Below are positions 43,636 to 55,751 of a stretch of DNA of 64,000 nt, piece after piece. Origin of the DNA: Rosa chinensis (Eukaryota; Streptophyta; Magnoliopsida; Rosales; Rosaceae); the NCBI RefSeq assembly GCF_002994745.2, contig NC_037093.1, forward strand, positions 15,945,555 to 16,009,554, written 5' to 3'. Position 1 is the stretch's first letter, and each line of letters starts with the position of its first letter. The position numbers were made by a program, and so were the translations under genes. The notes below the pieces were generated by a model that ran no database searches, had not been told where the DNA came from, and was given only the letters and a program-made list of their open reading frames with translations.

Positions 43636-46429
43636 GCAGGAGTAGGATTCCTCTTATCTGAGGTAAGTTCCGCAGGGATTGAGTACCTACTACCTCATTT
43701 GAGCTTCTTAGCCTGACTTCTTCTATTGGAAGATATTGATAACCTATTCTAATCTAATTAGTCTTTAATACTCTTGATCAAGCGTAGTTGTGGACTGTCT
43801 AAAGCTGTGGTTTACTTTCCTACTTTGGTTCCTTTAGTTTTGTATAAATACCTCCAAGATGGAGAGACATAAATTAGATAACTGAATCAAGTTTATCAGT
43901 TTTATCAATTTCAACTTCTCTTTTTCAGCAGAATCTAAATGGGTTGAGAAACTGAAGACGTACATCCATTCAATTGAACCACTAAAAACTAAAATATTCT
44001 ATGAAAGCATATTTCTTCCATCCTGTTCAGCCAAGCACTGTTGTAGTATTAAATTCTTAATTTGAATACCTTCTCTAATTCTTTTGTAGAAGATTCTTCA
44101 TAACCAGGCTAAGTAGGGGATGCTAATCTTTCTTCTGTCTTAACATTGTGCTTTAAAACTCTGGAACTTACGAAATGGTTGTATAAGTTTGGTGTCACAG
44201 ACATTTTCAATCAATTATAACATGTAGAACGCTAATACCAACATTGTACCAAAACCTTAAAGCTGCTTGTTGGCTAATCATAATTAAAGCTTTTCCTGAT
44301 TGGTTACTATTAGCGTATTTGGTCTAAATGACCCATTCCACCTACTTGGCATGTGATGTTTTTGAGTAGTCAATGATATGTGTTGTACTTGTACATCATG
44401 GAATAAAGTGGTTATGTAAAAAATAAGGCTAAAAGATAATCTAGGTGTAACATTACTTGCACTATCGCCATGCATTGAAGTAGAACAAGACTTCATGGAT
44501 ATGGTTGGTTCTGATATCAGTAATTTCTAATACATTTATTTCAAGCTAGAAATGTAGTACAGGTTAAACCAGTTTTACAATTGTTTGTAGGTGTTCTTTA
44601 GGATCTCACTTCTCAGGACTTTAATTTTTAACTGATTATAAGGTGTGCATCTTAGAATTTGATGACTAGAGCTGCAGAGAAGTAGAGAACTCTTTTTTCA
44701 ATTTTCTAGTAGCAGTAATCGTTTGCAGACTTTTGTAGGTACACTGGAGGCGTTTTTTCTTGGACTAGAAATTGAAGGCGTTTTCAAAGGCTGACAAGAT
44801 TTGGGCAGATGGGAGGTCATTACCTGTTCAGAAGCTCAATTTCGTGTCACCTCCAGCAATGTCGTTTTGTAATTCCTTGTTCCTCATTATCGGCTTTGAA
44901 TACATAGATGGGATCATGAGCCAAGATATATCTTTAGTGTTAGCTTATTCAGTGTAGTTGTGCCGTCCCCCAACTGACAGTGATGTGTGGCATTAGGTAG
45001 CACTTCTTTAATTGGCAATTTGTCATTTGACAGAAATCTCATATTTAATTTACTCTACTGAGGTATATGCCAAGTGAGATAGCCTCAAATCAGAATTCAC
45101 ATGGACCCTTTTTAATTTATTAGGAATTAGGATATTGCTCGTTTGTCACACTGTCGGTATAAAATTCTAAGATAACTAAAGCCGACCTTTCGGAGAAAAA
45201 AAATTAATAACTAAAGCCATGATTTATTTAGTGTGTGTATTTTTCACATTGCCAGTATAAAATAGCAAAGAGAAGAAAGAATTTAACACATTGAAAATAT
45301 TGGTATCATTTTCATCGTGCTTGTTCAAATCAACGGTTTAGTCTTGCTTGGCACTTATAAAAGAGCTTTGCATTGGATGTCACCTTTTAGAACTCTCGAA
45401 ATATTCTGCAAATGGGGATGTCATGACCGTGGTTCGACAAACTTTTGCCTTCATTTGCGAGTGATATTTGTGGTACGTTTAGATACAAGAATGGTCGGAA
45501 CCAAAACCTAAATTTATGAAGGCAACGGCAACGATATTTGTTTTACGGAAAACATGACGAGTGATGGCATTATTACGAAGTTAGAATTGAACATTTGAAA
45601 CATAATGTGCCATTCTCCTTGGAGTTTGGCTGTGTTAGTTGGCAAATGTTTTCTAAATCCAGCAGCTGAACTATACGTAGGATCTTTGTAGGATCATATC
45701 TTCTATGCATGTGCTTCATGTGATTCGCGTGGTGTAATATCTCCATCCAATTTAAATGTGTTGACTAATCCTTTCAGCATAGTTCTTCGTCACATATTAT
45801 AGTACCATAAAGTTGATGAACATATTGAAATCACTGAAAAATCATGCGGTGTTTTCATCTCTCTACGACTCTGTTTACTCTTCTTAATTGGTTAAAAGAG
45901 ATGAAAGTTGCGGGTCTGTCTTTCACTTACTAATAAAGTTAATGAGGATTCAATTTTTTTTTTCGAAATTATTGAAATTTTTATAGTTTGACAGTACTGA
46001 TAGTTGGTCTATATGCAAAATATTTTTGAAAAAAAAAACTGTTTAATAATGTTTGTTGACATTTATCAATATTTAAATTGACATCCAAAATTTTTGTAAA
46101 TCCAAAGTACCAAAACTTACATAAAAACTGAAATTGCAAACTTTTACATGACTGCATAAGTTCCATGTGCATGTGGTTAATAATGTAGAGTTAATGCTCA
46201 TACACTCCGAATCTGTCAAAATACTTCACATACAACCCAACAATTTATTTCTGTTCCTCTTCACACAAGTCCTTTCCGTCCTACCTACCCATCTTATCCT
46301 TTGTTATACCATCAGTACCCCCCTTTTTCTTTTCTCTTCTGATTGCTTCTTTGCATATTTACTATTTATTATATTACTTTTGATGAAATGTGGTGGACCC
46401 ATCCTGAAACTACTTGTTTAAATATAAGT
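43636..46429 (+). other. PAC2 copy 2 3' flank up to the viral insertion
   Basis: No coding gene. Collinear with copy 1 (17454-21660, minus copy-1 insertions) to about 45840, then unique AT-rich sequence to the viral leader. The stretch near 44745-44950 is the best conserved and may be a 3' UTR exon. Confidence 0.5.
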
Positions 46430-46744
46430 GCAGTAGTTTTCATCCTCTATTTCAAAGGTAAACAGTACGCTTTACTATTCATAATTTCGATTGTTGACAG
46501 ACTTGAGTTAGTTGCTATCTGTAACAATACTAGCAAAGAATTGAAAAAAGAAAAAGAAAAGTTGAGAAAGTTGAAAACTTTAGAGATAATCTTAGTAGAT
46601 AAATTCCCGATTACTGGGATATTATCCATAGATTACAAACTAGAATCTATAAAATAGAACAAGATATTGAAGATATCTTATATACTCTCAAAGAGGAACA
46701 AAAACCTCTTGATTATCTGAGCATTGGTTATATCCGCACGTCAC

Positions 46745-46756
46745 TGGTATCAAAGC
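46745..46756 (+). promoter_or_regulatory. Viral primer-binding site (initiator tRNA-Met)
   Basis: TGGTATCAAAGC differs at one base from the usual TGGTATCAGAGC complement of initiator tRNA-Met. It lies 30 bp before the first ORF, marking where minus-strand DNA synthesis starts. Confidence 0.8.
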
Positions 46757-46786
46757 TTGTAAAATAGCTCAAAAGAGGAATCCCCA

Positions 46787-48488
46787 ATGGGGACAATGTT
46801 TGATTTAATATTAGAGAAGTTGAATTCTCTACTGAAATCTTCTGATGAGAAACATCAGATTTTGCTGAAAGAATTATCTAGATGTCAAGATCATCTAGAA
46901 AAATTACCTGCTATAATCTACCAATTAGAAAAATTGGAAAACAAAATAGATTATATCAAAGAACTTCCAAACAAGGAAGAAGAAAAGCTAACAAGTGTTA
47001 GCAGAAAAATCAATGAACAGCAAAAAACGCTAGATTCTATGAAAAATATACTGAAGGACAAGAAAGTGCCTACAGTAAAACCAAAGAAAGCTAATGGATT
47101 TAAACCATTAGAAAAACCTGAGAAGAATCCTGTTCCAAACATGATTTTTCTTGGACCTTCTACTAGTCAAACTAGTATTCAGTATGAATACCCGAAAGAT
47201 ACAAGAGATGTCAAGATGATGAGTATCTTCGGGAAAAAGAAAGGAGTACAACTCCTAAATGCTGAAGAGTTCGAATATAATGAAATCGAACATGAGGTAA
47301 AAAACTCCTCAATTCCAAAGTTAGATTTTAAACAAATCTACAAAAGGGGAACGTTTAATCTGATGGATAGCCATCATTTCAAATTACTGGAATTTACAAC
47401 TCCCTCTACAACAGGAGAAACCGATCTACTGATGATCACTCCTACAGAAGTTGCCCGAGCAAGAACAAAAAATTACCAATTTATGCATATTGGAGCAGTC
47501 CAAGTAGGCATAAAACTTCTTGCCCGTGAAGGCATAAACTGCTCAGTTCTATGTGTCCTACAAGACAATAGACTAACAGATTTTCAAGCTAGTCTGTTGG
47601 GAACCCTTGAGGCATCTTTATGCAATCAAGTGGCATATTTCAACTACTTCCCAAATTTCTCAACTAGCTTGAAAGATGCAGCTCACTGTGTACGACTGAG
47701 AGTCAAGACAGATGGCATATCAATGAAAAAAGATATGCAAGAACTAGCCATAGTATACATGATATACTATAAACTGATGAGTACCACAGTTGAGCCTAAG
47801 ACTAGCTAGGATATCAAATATCCCAGGTCTTACTAATGGTTTCCTCACTAGCCAGAAGAACCATTCATAATAGATTCACAAGGTTACTTGGAATGAAGTA
47901 ACTTTTCCTATTGAATGGAAATTGTCTGGTCCTAAAAAACCAGCAGAAAATGCCAAAGCGGCAATTTATGAAAGCAGAAAGACTGGAGATATCAGTCTAA
48001 AATTCGACGATCACAGAAAAAGTGACGTCTGTCCTGAAAATATCAGGATAAATAACAATCTTATCAGAAGAAGCTACAACACTAGAGAAGCTAGTGTTAG
48101 TGGTACTAAATACTCTGAAGAATCATCAGAGTCCATCACTAAAGAAGAATTAGAAGCTGATCTGAACAGACCAGTAAAAATACTTAGAGCACAAAAGGTC
48201 TATGATCTCTATCATGAAGCAGAGTCCTGCGAAAATCTCGAACGATTAGAAAAATTAATCGAAGAAATGAAAATTTTCAAAACAGGAAAGACAAGAAAAG
48301 TCCTTCCCTATCAAGATATAGATATGGAAGAAGGAGAAAGCTCCAAAACAGTCATCATAAGAGAAAAGGGAAAAGTAAAACTCCCTTTACAGAAAGCCCC
48401 TACGGGCGAAAATGGAGAAAGAAATTCTCAGAGATTTGTCCCAGAGGACAATATACCCAGAATACCAATTTCCACTCATGGTATCTAG
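46787..48488 (+). pseudogene. Viral ORF1 N-terminal part: coiled coil and movement protein
   Basis: The first open part (46787-47809, 340 codons) has a coiled-coil N-terminus (about residues 1-95, Lys/Glu/Leu-rich) and then a 30K-superfamily movement protein core (about residues 150-320). It ends in TAG at 47807-47809. After about 110 bp in a different frame, 47922-48488 continues with a charged Glu/Lys-rich linker and a second stop. Movement proteins widen plasmodesmata for cell-to-cell spread. The stop and frame change show that ORF1 cannot be translated through. Confidence 0.82.
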
Positions 48489-48548
48489 CTAAATGTAGAC
48501 AAAGCTCTAGACAAGAGAAAAACTCTTGACCAATGGGTTGATAGCCTG

Positions 48549-49394
48549 ATGATGGCTTCTGCTCTAACCCTTGGAAAATTTAAAGCACCAGATCTTCAGG
48601 TGTATTATGAAACTACTCTCACCGGGGTAGCAAAAAAGTATTATTTATCTTTTAAAGAGACTGCCAGAGGGAAAGACTGGCTAGAAGAAATTAAAAATTC
48701 AAAATCTTCGTATGATTTTGCAGTACCCCTGTATGATCAGTTTTGTGGAGATCTCTCAAATCTAAGTGAAAAGGCTAAAGAAACGGTCAAATCAAATATC
48801 TATGCTCTCAAAATCTGTGACATGAGATATTTTGAAGAATATTTGAATGAATTTCAAGAATATTACTGTACAATTGGAGAACTAGAGAATACTGATCTAG
48901 TCAACCTATTGCACAGGAAACTCCCTGAACCATGGAGAACAACTGTGAGAGAAAACATAGCTGAAAAACCAATTGAAAGATTTTCAGTTGGAGGAATTGC
49001 CGACAGAATTAGTCAATTACTAAAAGAACAATGCAAAGCCAATCTTAGAGCCAAGATGGCCAAGAAACAACTCAAAGGAGTTGAAAATTTCTGTTATGGA
49101 ATAATGGATATGCCAACCAACTGGGGATGTCATGACTCCAAGTTCCACAGAAAAAGAAAAGAAAAATATTACTTGAAAAAATTCAAAAGGAGTAATAAGA
49201 AAAAGGATTGGAAATTCAAGAAAAGTTCCAATTACAAGAAACAACAGAATGAAGATCCTAAAAAGAAATTCTTCAAGAAAAAGAATAATAATAGAGTCAA
49301 CCATCAGAATACTCAACCAGGCAAGAAAGCTTGCATATGCTGGTTATGTAAAGCTGAAGGGCACTATGCCAATGAATGCCCAGAAAAAGGGTAA
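48549..49394 (+). pseudogene. Viral coat protein region with CCHC zinc knuckle
   Basis: A 281-codon open part: a helical capsid-like region (about residues 1-170), a long Lys-rich stretch (residues 190-250) typical of nucleic-acid binding, and a CX2CX4HX4C knuckle (CWLCKAEGHYANEC) near the end. It is separated from the previous part by a stop and from the next by a frameshift near 49390. Confidence 0.85.
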
Positions 49395-50690
49395 AAGATC
49401 TACTAAAGTTCTATTCGAAGAATATGAGCCTATAGTAGAAACAGCAAACATGAAGGGCTACGAAATAGCCTACTCTGATGATGAAGATGACGACATGTCA
49501 GTTTATTCTGCCTGGTCTGAAGAAGAAGAATCATCTGATTTGGAAGTAGATTCTGAAGTGGAGCACTTGGAATCTAGACAGATGAATGTTCTACATGTCA
49601 AAAACTGGGAAGAAAGTGCCTTGGTACATTTATCTGTGACTACTGCTTATGTCACGAAAAGAATGGACTTCCTATGTTCTGTGAAAGGTCAAAAAAGACT
49701 AATCACAAAGAATGCTTCATAGTTGAAGCAAGAAAAAAGACCAAGAATGGCCTTGTCAGCCAATTGGTAGAACAAGAATATGAAGAATATTTCTTTGAGC
49801 AAAAAGAGAAAGAGTTAGAAACCATGTTCCAAAAAACTATGGAATTCTCTTCTCCAAAAAAGGAAGAAAAACTCGATGCAACTATAGAACTGGTTCAAAT
49901 ACTAGAAAATGTTCCAGAAGAATGTAAACCATTCATACCTCAGGAACAAGCTAAAAAAAATGAGCCACAACCATCGAAAGTCGTCTCTACTAGTAGATAT
50001 AGCAACTACATAGAGATTGGACTCAAATTCCCTGATCATAAAAAATATCATCTACATGCATTTGTAGACAATGGATAAGGATTTACAATTGCAAAGAGAT
50101 TTACAATTCCAGAAGAACTCTGGAAAGAAGATAAGAAAAGAATAGCTACAGGTGTCACGTTTGATGGAAGCCATCTCACAATGAATAAAGTAGCAAAAAA
50201 TGTTCACATCACCATTGGTGGAGGAACATTTATCATTCGCAACATTTGGCAATCTGAAGGCCAAGGATCAGATTTCTTGTTGGGAAATGACTTTATTCTC
50301 CAACAGAGATTCATCCAAGACGAAGAAGCGATAGGCTTCAAAAAAGGAGAATGGGTGTTCTGGGCAGACAGGCTTACACAAGCCAAAAGTGTAGTAGGTT
50401 CCAACTTTACTACACAATATTAGAGATCGCAACAGAATTGTGGTGATCTTACCCCCTACAAACCCAAATTTGAAACCATCCTCCAAATCAAACAACAAGA
50501 AGAACTACTTGTTGAAGACTCATCTTCTGAAGATGAAGAAGAAGAAGAAGAAACAACTAGCACAGATGAAGAAGCTAGTTTCATTCATGAGCATAACCTT
50601 AAGCACTTCCAGAACAAGCTTGAGTCTCAGAAAATTCTCACTCTTGATAAAATCAAGAAACTACTCGAGCAGAATATCGATGTAGACCCT
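49395..50690 (+). pseudogene. Viral linker, second Cys/His cluster and aspartic protease region
   Basis: An acidic linker (Asp/Glu runs, 49470-49570) is followed by a Cys/His cluster around 49640-49715, reached only by a frame change. A protease-like domain begins near 50000; its active-site region reads FVDNG and is followed directly by an in-frame TAA (50076-50078). The rest of the domain continues to a TAG at 50421-50423. Another frame change and an acidic linker precede RT. Confidence 0.72.
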
Positions 50691-50714
50691 TAGAAGTTTT
50701 GGGAAAAAAACCCA

Positions 50715-52153
50715 GTGGTCTGTGAATTAAGACTACATGATATGAATGCCATCTGTCATGTAAAAACTATTCCTCAGTACAAAGAGGAAGACCAGAAAGA
50801 ATTCAGAAAAGTTATTGAAGATCTCCTGAACAAGAGATTAATTCAACTATCTACTAGCCCTCATCATGCTCCAGCATTCTACGTGAGAAATCATGCAGAA
50901 AACCTCAGAGGCAAAGCTAGAATGGTGATTGACTACTGAGATGTCAATAACAAGACTGTCAAAGACAGTTATCAAATTGCTCAAGTAAGAGTACTGATCT
51001 ACCAGCTCAGAGGAGCTAAAGTCTTTTCAAAATTTGACGCAAAGTCGGGTTTCTGGCACTTCAAAATGTACCCTGAGAGTGTTCCTCTCATTGCATTCGG
51101 AACACCACAAGGTCATTACGAATGGTTAGTAATGCCTTTTGGTCTAAAACAAGCCCCTTCAATCTTCCAAAGAAAGATGGACAACATCTTCAAACATGTG
51201 GTTGAATTCTGCATCGTCTATATTGATGACATCCTTGTCTTATCCAAAAACAGAGAAGAACACATGAAACACCTCCATGAGGTTGCAAAGCTGATAGTTC
51301 AGCATGGAATTATCCTAGGTGAAAAAAAAATCTTCTTTATCCTCGATGAAGTTGATTTCCTAGGAATAAATATCAAGAATGAAGTAATAAAACTCCAACC
51401 TCACATCCTTGAGAAAATCTAGAAGTTTCCAGATAGAATTCCTAATGCTAAGAGTTTAGAGAGATTCTTAGGAGTCATAAATTATGGGAGAGATTTCATT
51501 CCCAAAATCTCAGGACTAACATCAATGTTATCTCCTAAAACAAGTTCCAAGAGAAAATGGAATTTCACTACAGATGATGAAAAAATTGTGAAGCAGATAA
51601 AAGACCTCTGCAAAAACCTCCCTCCTCTACAACAACCAGAGGAAAATGATGAAATTATCCTCCAAACAGATGCGCGAGTGATAATTACTAGTCTGATGTG
51701 GTTCTGGCAAAAACGTCTGGAACTAACATTGAAAAGATCTGCAAATTTTGTAGCGGCAAGTTCAGCCCTGCAAAACTAAATTATCCCACAAGGGAAAAAG
51801 AAATTTTGGTTGTCAAGAAAACAATTTTAAATTCTCCAGCTTTTCTTGGAAAACCCTTTACTGTCCGCACCGATTGTGCTAGAGTAAAGAATTTCAAAAA
51901 TTTTAAACTTGATAAAGCTGCTGACAGAGGAAGATTAGCAAACTGGCAATTATTTCTTAACCAATATGATTATAATGTTGAATTAATTGCAGGAAACAAG
52001 AATTATCTTCCCGATGCTTTAACTAGAGAACTGGCAATGTTCAGCCGAAAAGATGATGACGAAGGTCGCAATCCAAGAAGCAGAAGAATTGGGAAAGAAC
52101 ATGAAACCACTGAGGATCCCAAAGAAAAAAAATCCTCAAAAGGTTCTTGCTAG
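50715..52153 (+). pseudogene. Viral reverse transcriptase and RNase H region
   Basis: RT motifs are easily seen: the template/dNTP-binding blocks and the active-site YIDD within a VYIDDILVLS motif (near 51220). TGA at 50937-50939, TAG at 51420-51422 and a frame change near 51700 split the domain. RNase H follows, with an Asp-containing QTDA block near 51665 and the later acidic residues in the shifted frame, ending at 52151-52153. Active-site residues remain, yet the frame is broken. Confidence 0.88.
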
Positions 52154-53333
52154 GTCCAAAAGGCTAGCCATAACTGATCAATCTCAGGGTAAAGGATTGG
52201 ATAGCCCGTCTCAAACGACAGACGGTAAAGGCTCATCAAGACCGTTGACGGCTGTCGCTTTGCCAAAAAGCAAACCAACTCCAACTGGAGTTATAAATGT
52301 TTTTAATTATGAATTAAGAACCTTTGCTGATCCCATGTTTAGAACTGGCAAGAGGCTAGCTTACCACCAGAAGGTAATCCTGGATAATCTCTTATTTTCC
52401 TTTCAAGAAAGAAACAGTGGTATTATGTTCCCAGCTTTGTTCGCATTAGCTGAAGAACTCCATGAAAATGCTAGACCACAGCATGAAGAAGTTCAGATAC
52501 AACAGAGTGCTGTTAGAAGTGAAAACATTCACTATCTTGAAGATCCAGAAAGTGCTAGAGTTCTTATCATATCACTAAAAGAATCAGATTGGTTTGAATT
52601 CCATAATCTGATTGGAAGCCATAATTCTGAAAACTGCATTCCTCCAACCCTCTTCATTGTTGCAGGACCTTATGTTGGAAGATATAGTGTAAATGTTCAG
52701 AGTGAACATCCTCAAGAACACAAGCTCTGGCTTGTTGAAAATGGTTTTGTCCATAATTTATGGACCAAAACAAATGATGATCTCAAAGGCCTACCCCCTA
52801 TCATCGTCAACACAGTCAAAAATGTCAGAAAAAATGACTGCATGCTTAGACTGAAGTTCAGATCCACTCCTCCAAAATGGATTCAAAAGGAAAATGGAGA
52901 AGTAGAATATATCTCTCCATATCATTATGTTCGGATCATTCAAAGGAAATATCTTCAGCCCGCTTGTGTTGGCTACAATGGTCAACCAAATTCAAGCATC
53001 CCGTGGATGAAAGCCATGTCTCTTGAATACATCAAAAAAATCATTGAAGAAGACACCAGAAATACATTCCTGGCAGCAGGAGAGAAGATACTAATCATTG
53101 CTTATGATCATTCTGAAGTAATCAGCAGTGACCTTTTCCTGTCTCTCACAAAAAGAGAAATCGACTGTACCTTAGCATGCTTACGCTGGGTGGAAAAGTT
53201 GGAAAAGGACAACCACTACAAAATGTATGCAGATACAGATGTAGACGATAATGCAACCATTGCCAGAATGGCTGGGATGGATAGCGACTCCTTTGTCCTT
53301 GGCCACAACTCAGAAACTGACGAGAATATGTAA
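52053..53333 (+). CDS. Viral ORF2, unknown function, still open
   Basis: An uninterrupted 426-codon ORF starts inside the end of the RNase H frame (about 100 nt overlap, other frame) and ends at 53331-53333. It has no recognised domain; the first 70 residues are basic and low-complexity, the remainder looks globular. Florendoviruses carry such a second ORF of unknown role at this place. Its openness contrasts with the many stops in ORF1. The true start may be a later Met. Confidence 0.75.
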   Translation: MMTKVAIQEAEELGKNMKPLRIPKKKNPQKVLARSKRLAITDQSQGKGLDSPSQTTDGKGSSRPLTAVALPKSKPTPTGVINVFNYELRTFADPMFRTGKRLAYHQKVILDNLLFSFQERNSGIMFPALFALAEELHENARPQHEEVQIQQSAVRSENIHYLEDPESARVLIISLKESDWFEFHNLIGSHNSENCIPPTLFIVAGPYVGRYSVNVQSEHPQEHKLWLVENGFVHNLWTKTNDDLKGLPPIIVNTVKNVRKNDCMLRLKFRSTPPKWIQKENGEVEYISPYHYVRIIQRKYLQPACVGYNGQPNSSIPWMKAMSLEYIKKIIEEDTRNTFLAAGEKILIIAYDHSEVISSDLFLSLTKREIDCTLACLRWVEKLEKDNHYKMYADTDVDDNATIARMAGMDSDSFVLGHNSETDENM

Positions 53334-53539
53334 ATCAAAAGGTGTAGGAAAAACACCAAAAGGCAACTGTAGACTTTTAGACTTTTCCAAAAGCTACTTT
53401 TGCTTTTCAAAAAAAGAAAAGGAAAAGAAGAACAAGGTGAAACATTTCACCAGGGAATCTGCTTTTGGCCATCCGACCTCCATCATCAGGAGCACTCACA
53501 AAAGCAGAAAATCACGGAGTCTTTCTGTACATTTTTATG

Positions 53540-53830
53540 TTTTGAATTCCATTTTGGAGTCCCCTCCCTATATAAGGAGCTTTAAGTTCCATTTTTAAGG
53601 CATCAGAAAATTGAGTAGAAGAGTCTTCTCTCAAGAAGTAAGAAAGCCATAGTAGTAGTGTGCTCTTCTCTTCCTGTCTAGTGTGAAGTAGTGTGCTTTC
53701 CTTCAAAGTAAGTATCTGTAATCATTCTTATGGATAGCTAAACAGCCTTTTGCTGTTTACCTGAGAATGAGGCTCTGAAATACTAGCATGTATTTATATT
53801 TCAATAAATAATTTCAGATTGCTCATCCAC
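53540..53830 (+). promoter_or_regulatory. Viral promoter and polyadenylation region
   Basis: TATATAAG at 53569-53576 lies in a GC-flanked context (cccctccctatataagg) like caulimovirid 35S-type promoters. An AATAAA at 53803-53808 lies about 230 bp further on. The TATA box placed before the poly(A) site is expected for a terminally redundant pararetroviral transcript from a circular genome; here the promoter points into flanking plant DNA. Confidence 0.7.
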
Positions 53831-54756
53831 TTCGTCAAAATTATCAAATTAAGATATATATTATGTTTATACTTTTATCTGTTCTATGCATGCATCCTGT
53901 AGGAATCTGAAGTTTTAGATTTACTATCTACCAAAAAAACTAGTTTTGACTTAGGATTAAGACAAGCAGCAGTGATTCCGCCTGTTAAAGTAACCGTTAG
54001 GTGAAAAATCTGGGCATGTTGAAGGCTAGTTTTGTTTTTTTTCAGAAGTCTAAAATGAAGTTCTTAAGGAAGACAGTTAAGTCCAAAAACCTAAAAGTCA
54101 ACATAGGATACAAGTTGCATTACTCTAAAGAGACTACCCTTTTAGTCTTTTCCTAAAATAATAGTAGAATACAGAATTGTTGGTGCTAGTGGGCACAATA
54201 CACAAGCTTTCTGGGTATATGGGGAAAACCCCAATAATGTATCTACTCCCACATTTTGCATTCATTAATTTCTTTAAACCTTCTGTAAAGTCTTGAGATT
54301 ATGATCACATATGGTGCATGAAGAATTCCTCTCCACTTTTGATAAGCAAAGATAAAGCCTCTCATCTTTTTTGGTCTTTTTTTTTTGGGACGAAATCATC
54401 TTAATTGTTTGGTTAAAATGTTGTATACATGTACGAATTAAGAGTCTATACACATATGTTCCATGTGATTGTGAATTGATACGATGCCCATGCCATGCCA
54501 AGCCAAGAGTACTCCTTGTTACTCTGTACCCTGTACTGCCATCTATATTGTGGTACATTAAAATTAGGCCTGACATTTAAACCTGTAACCCGCAAACCCG
54601 CACGATACCCGCACGCTAAAAATCCGCACAAACCCGCACGATACCCGCACGCTAAAAATCCGCACAAACCCGCTCGTTAATTAATCCGGGCTAAAAAAAG
54701 CCCACACGCAAAAAACCTGCAAATTAACGGGTTTTGCGGGCTAAACCCGTTGGAAC

Positions 54757-55727
54757 TAGGCCTGACATTTAAACCCGTAACCCGCAAACCCGCACAAACC
54801 CGCCCGTTTATTAATCCGGGCTAAAAAACCCGCAAATTAACGGGTTTTGCGGCCTAAACCTGTTGGAACCCATTAACTCAAAACCCTTTCCAAAAACCCA
54901 TTTCTAGCAAACTTTTAGGATTTTTAATTTTTTTAAATTTGATTTACTCTCAAACTTTATCTTATTCTAGCAATCATTACCAAACGAGGCATTAATTATA
55001 AAAATACGTGATCCGTGAGGATTCGATCGTTGGATCGTAATATAATTTTGTGAGGATGATTCTAAAGGCGATCTGGGACGATCCAATTGTTAGATCTTCA
55101 CATAATTTTGAGAGGATGATCCTAAAGGAGATCCATGAGGATCCGACCGATGGATCGTCATATAATTTTGTGAGGATGATTCTAAGGGCGATTGAGGACG
55201 ATCCAACCGTTGGATCTTTGTATAATTTTGAGAGGATGAACCTAAGGGCGATCCGTGAGGATCTGACCATTGGATCTTCGTATAATTTTGAGAGGATGAA
55301 CCTAAGGCGATCCGTGAGGATCCGACCGTTGGATCATCGTATAAATCGGTAAAGATGATCCTCTAGGTGATCTGTGAGGATTCGATCATTGGATCGTCGT
55401 ATAATTGTGATTTGTGAATTATTTTTTGTCAAAAAAGGAAAGGAAAAAAAATCTAAAAAGATAGAAAATTAAAATTTTCAAAATAGAAAACCAAAAAAGT
55501 TCATATAGAGAAAATGGCAAATGCGGGGTTATATACATAAATCTTAATTGGTTTTAGTAGCTTTGATAAAAAGTTAAAAAAAAAAAAAATGTTTACGGGT
55601 CTTAACGTGTTCCAACGGAAAACCCGCAAACCCGCCGGGTTTAGCCCACAAAACCCGTTAAACTAACGAGTTCTTACTGGGTCGACCCGTTAAGAACCCG
55701 CACTATACCCGCACGTTGCCAGGCCTA
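54757..55727. mobile_element. Inner hAT element of the same family
   Basis: TIRs TAGGCCTGACA and TGCCAGGCCTA are flanked by a perfect 8-bp TSD gttggaac (54749-54756 and 55728-55735). It inserted in the left part of the outer element of the same family. It is 971 bp and carries the first 60-bp array. Confidence 0.93.
55010..55412. repeat. 60-bp minisatellite, array 1 (about 7 units)
   Basis: Units begin near 55010, 55070, 55130, 55190, 55250, 55310 and 55370. Each has a near-palindrome GATCCAACCGTTGGATC or close variant, then a 'tataattttg(t/a)gaggatga' block. Two alternating subtypes are visible (gatccgtgagg and gatctgggacg), suggesting a 120-bp higher-order unit. Confidence 0.92.
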
Positions 55728-55751
55728 GTTGGAACCCGTTAACTAAAAACC

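Larger units (their letters stand above)
46430..54200 (+). mobile_element. Endogenous pararetrovirus (Caulimoviridae, Florendovirus-like), defective
   Basis: Plus-strand order: leader, primer-binding site, movement protein, coat protein with zinc knuckle, aspartic protease, reverse transcriptase, RNase H, then a separate downstream ORF, then a promoter/polyadenylation region. There is no integrase and no LTR. That order with one long ORF1 and a second ORF of unknown role is the Florendovirus plan. ORF1 is broken by several stops and frameshifts; ORF2 is open. Borders with plant DNA are approximate (left between about 46170 and 46430, right about 54200-54260). The copy 1 homologue lacks it, so it integrated after the duplication or was lost from copy 1. 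Confidence 0.9.
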
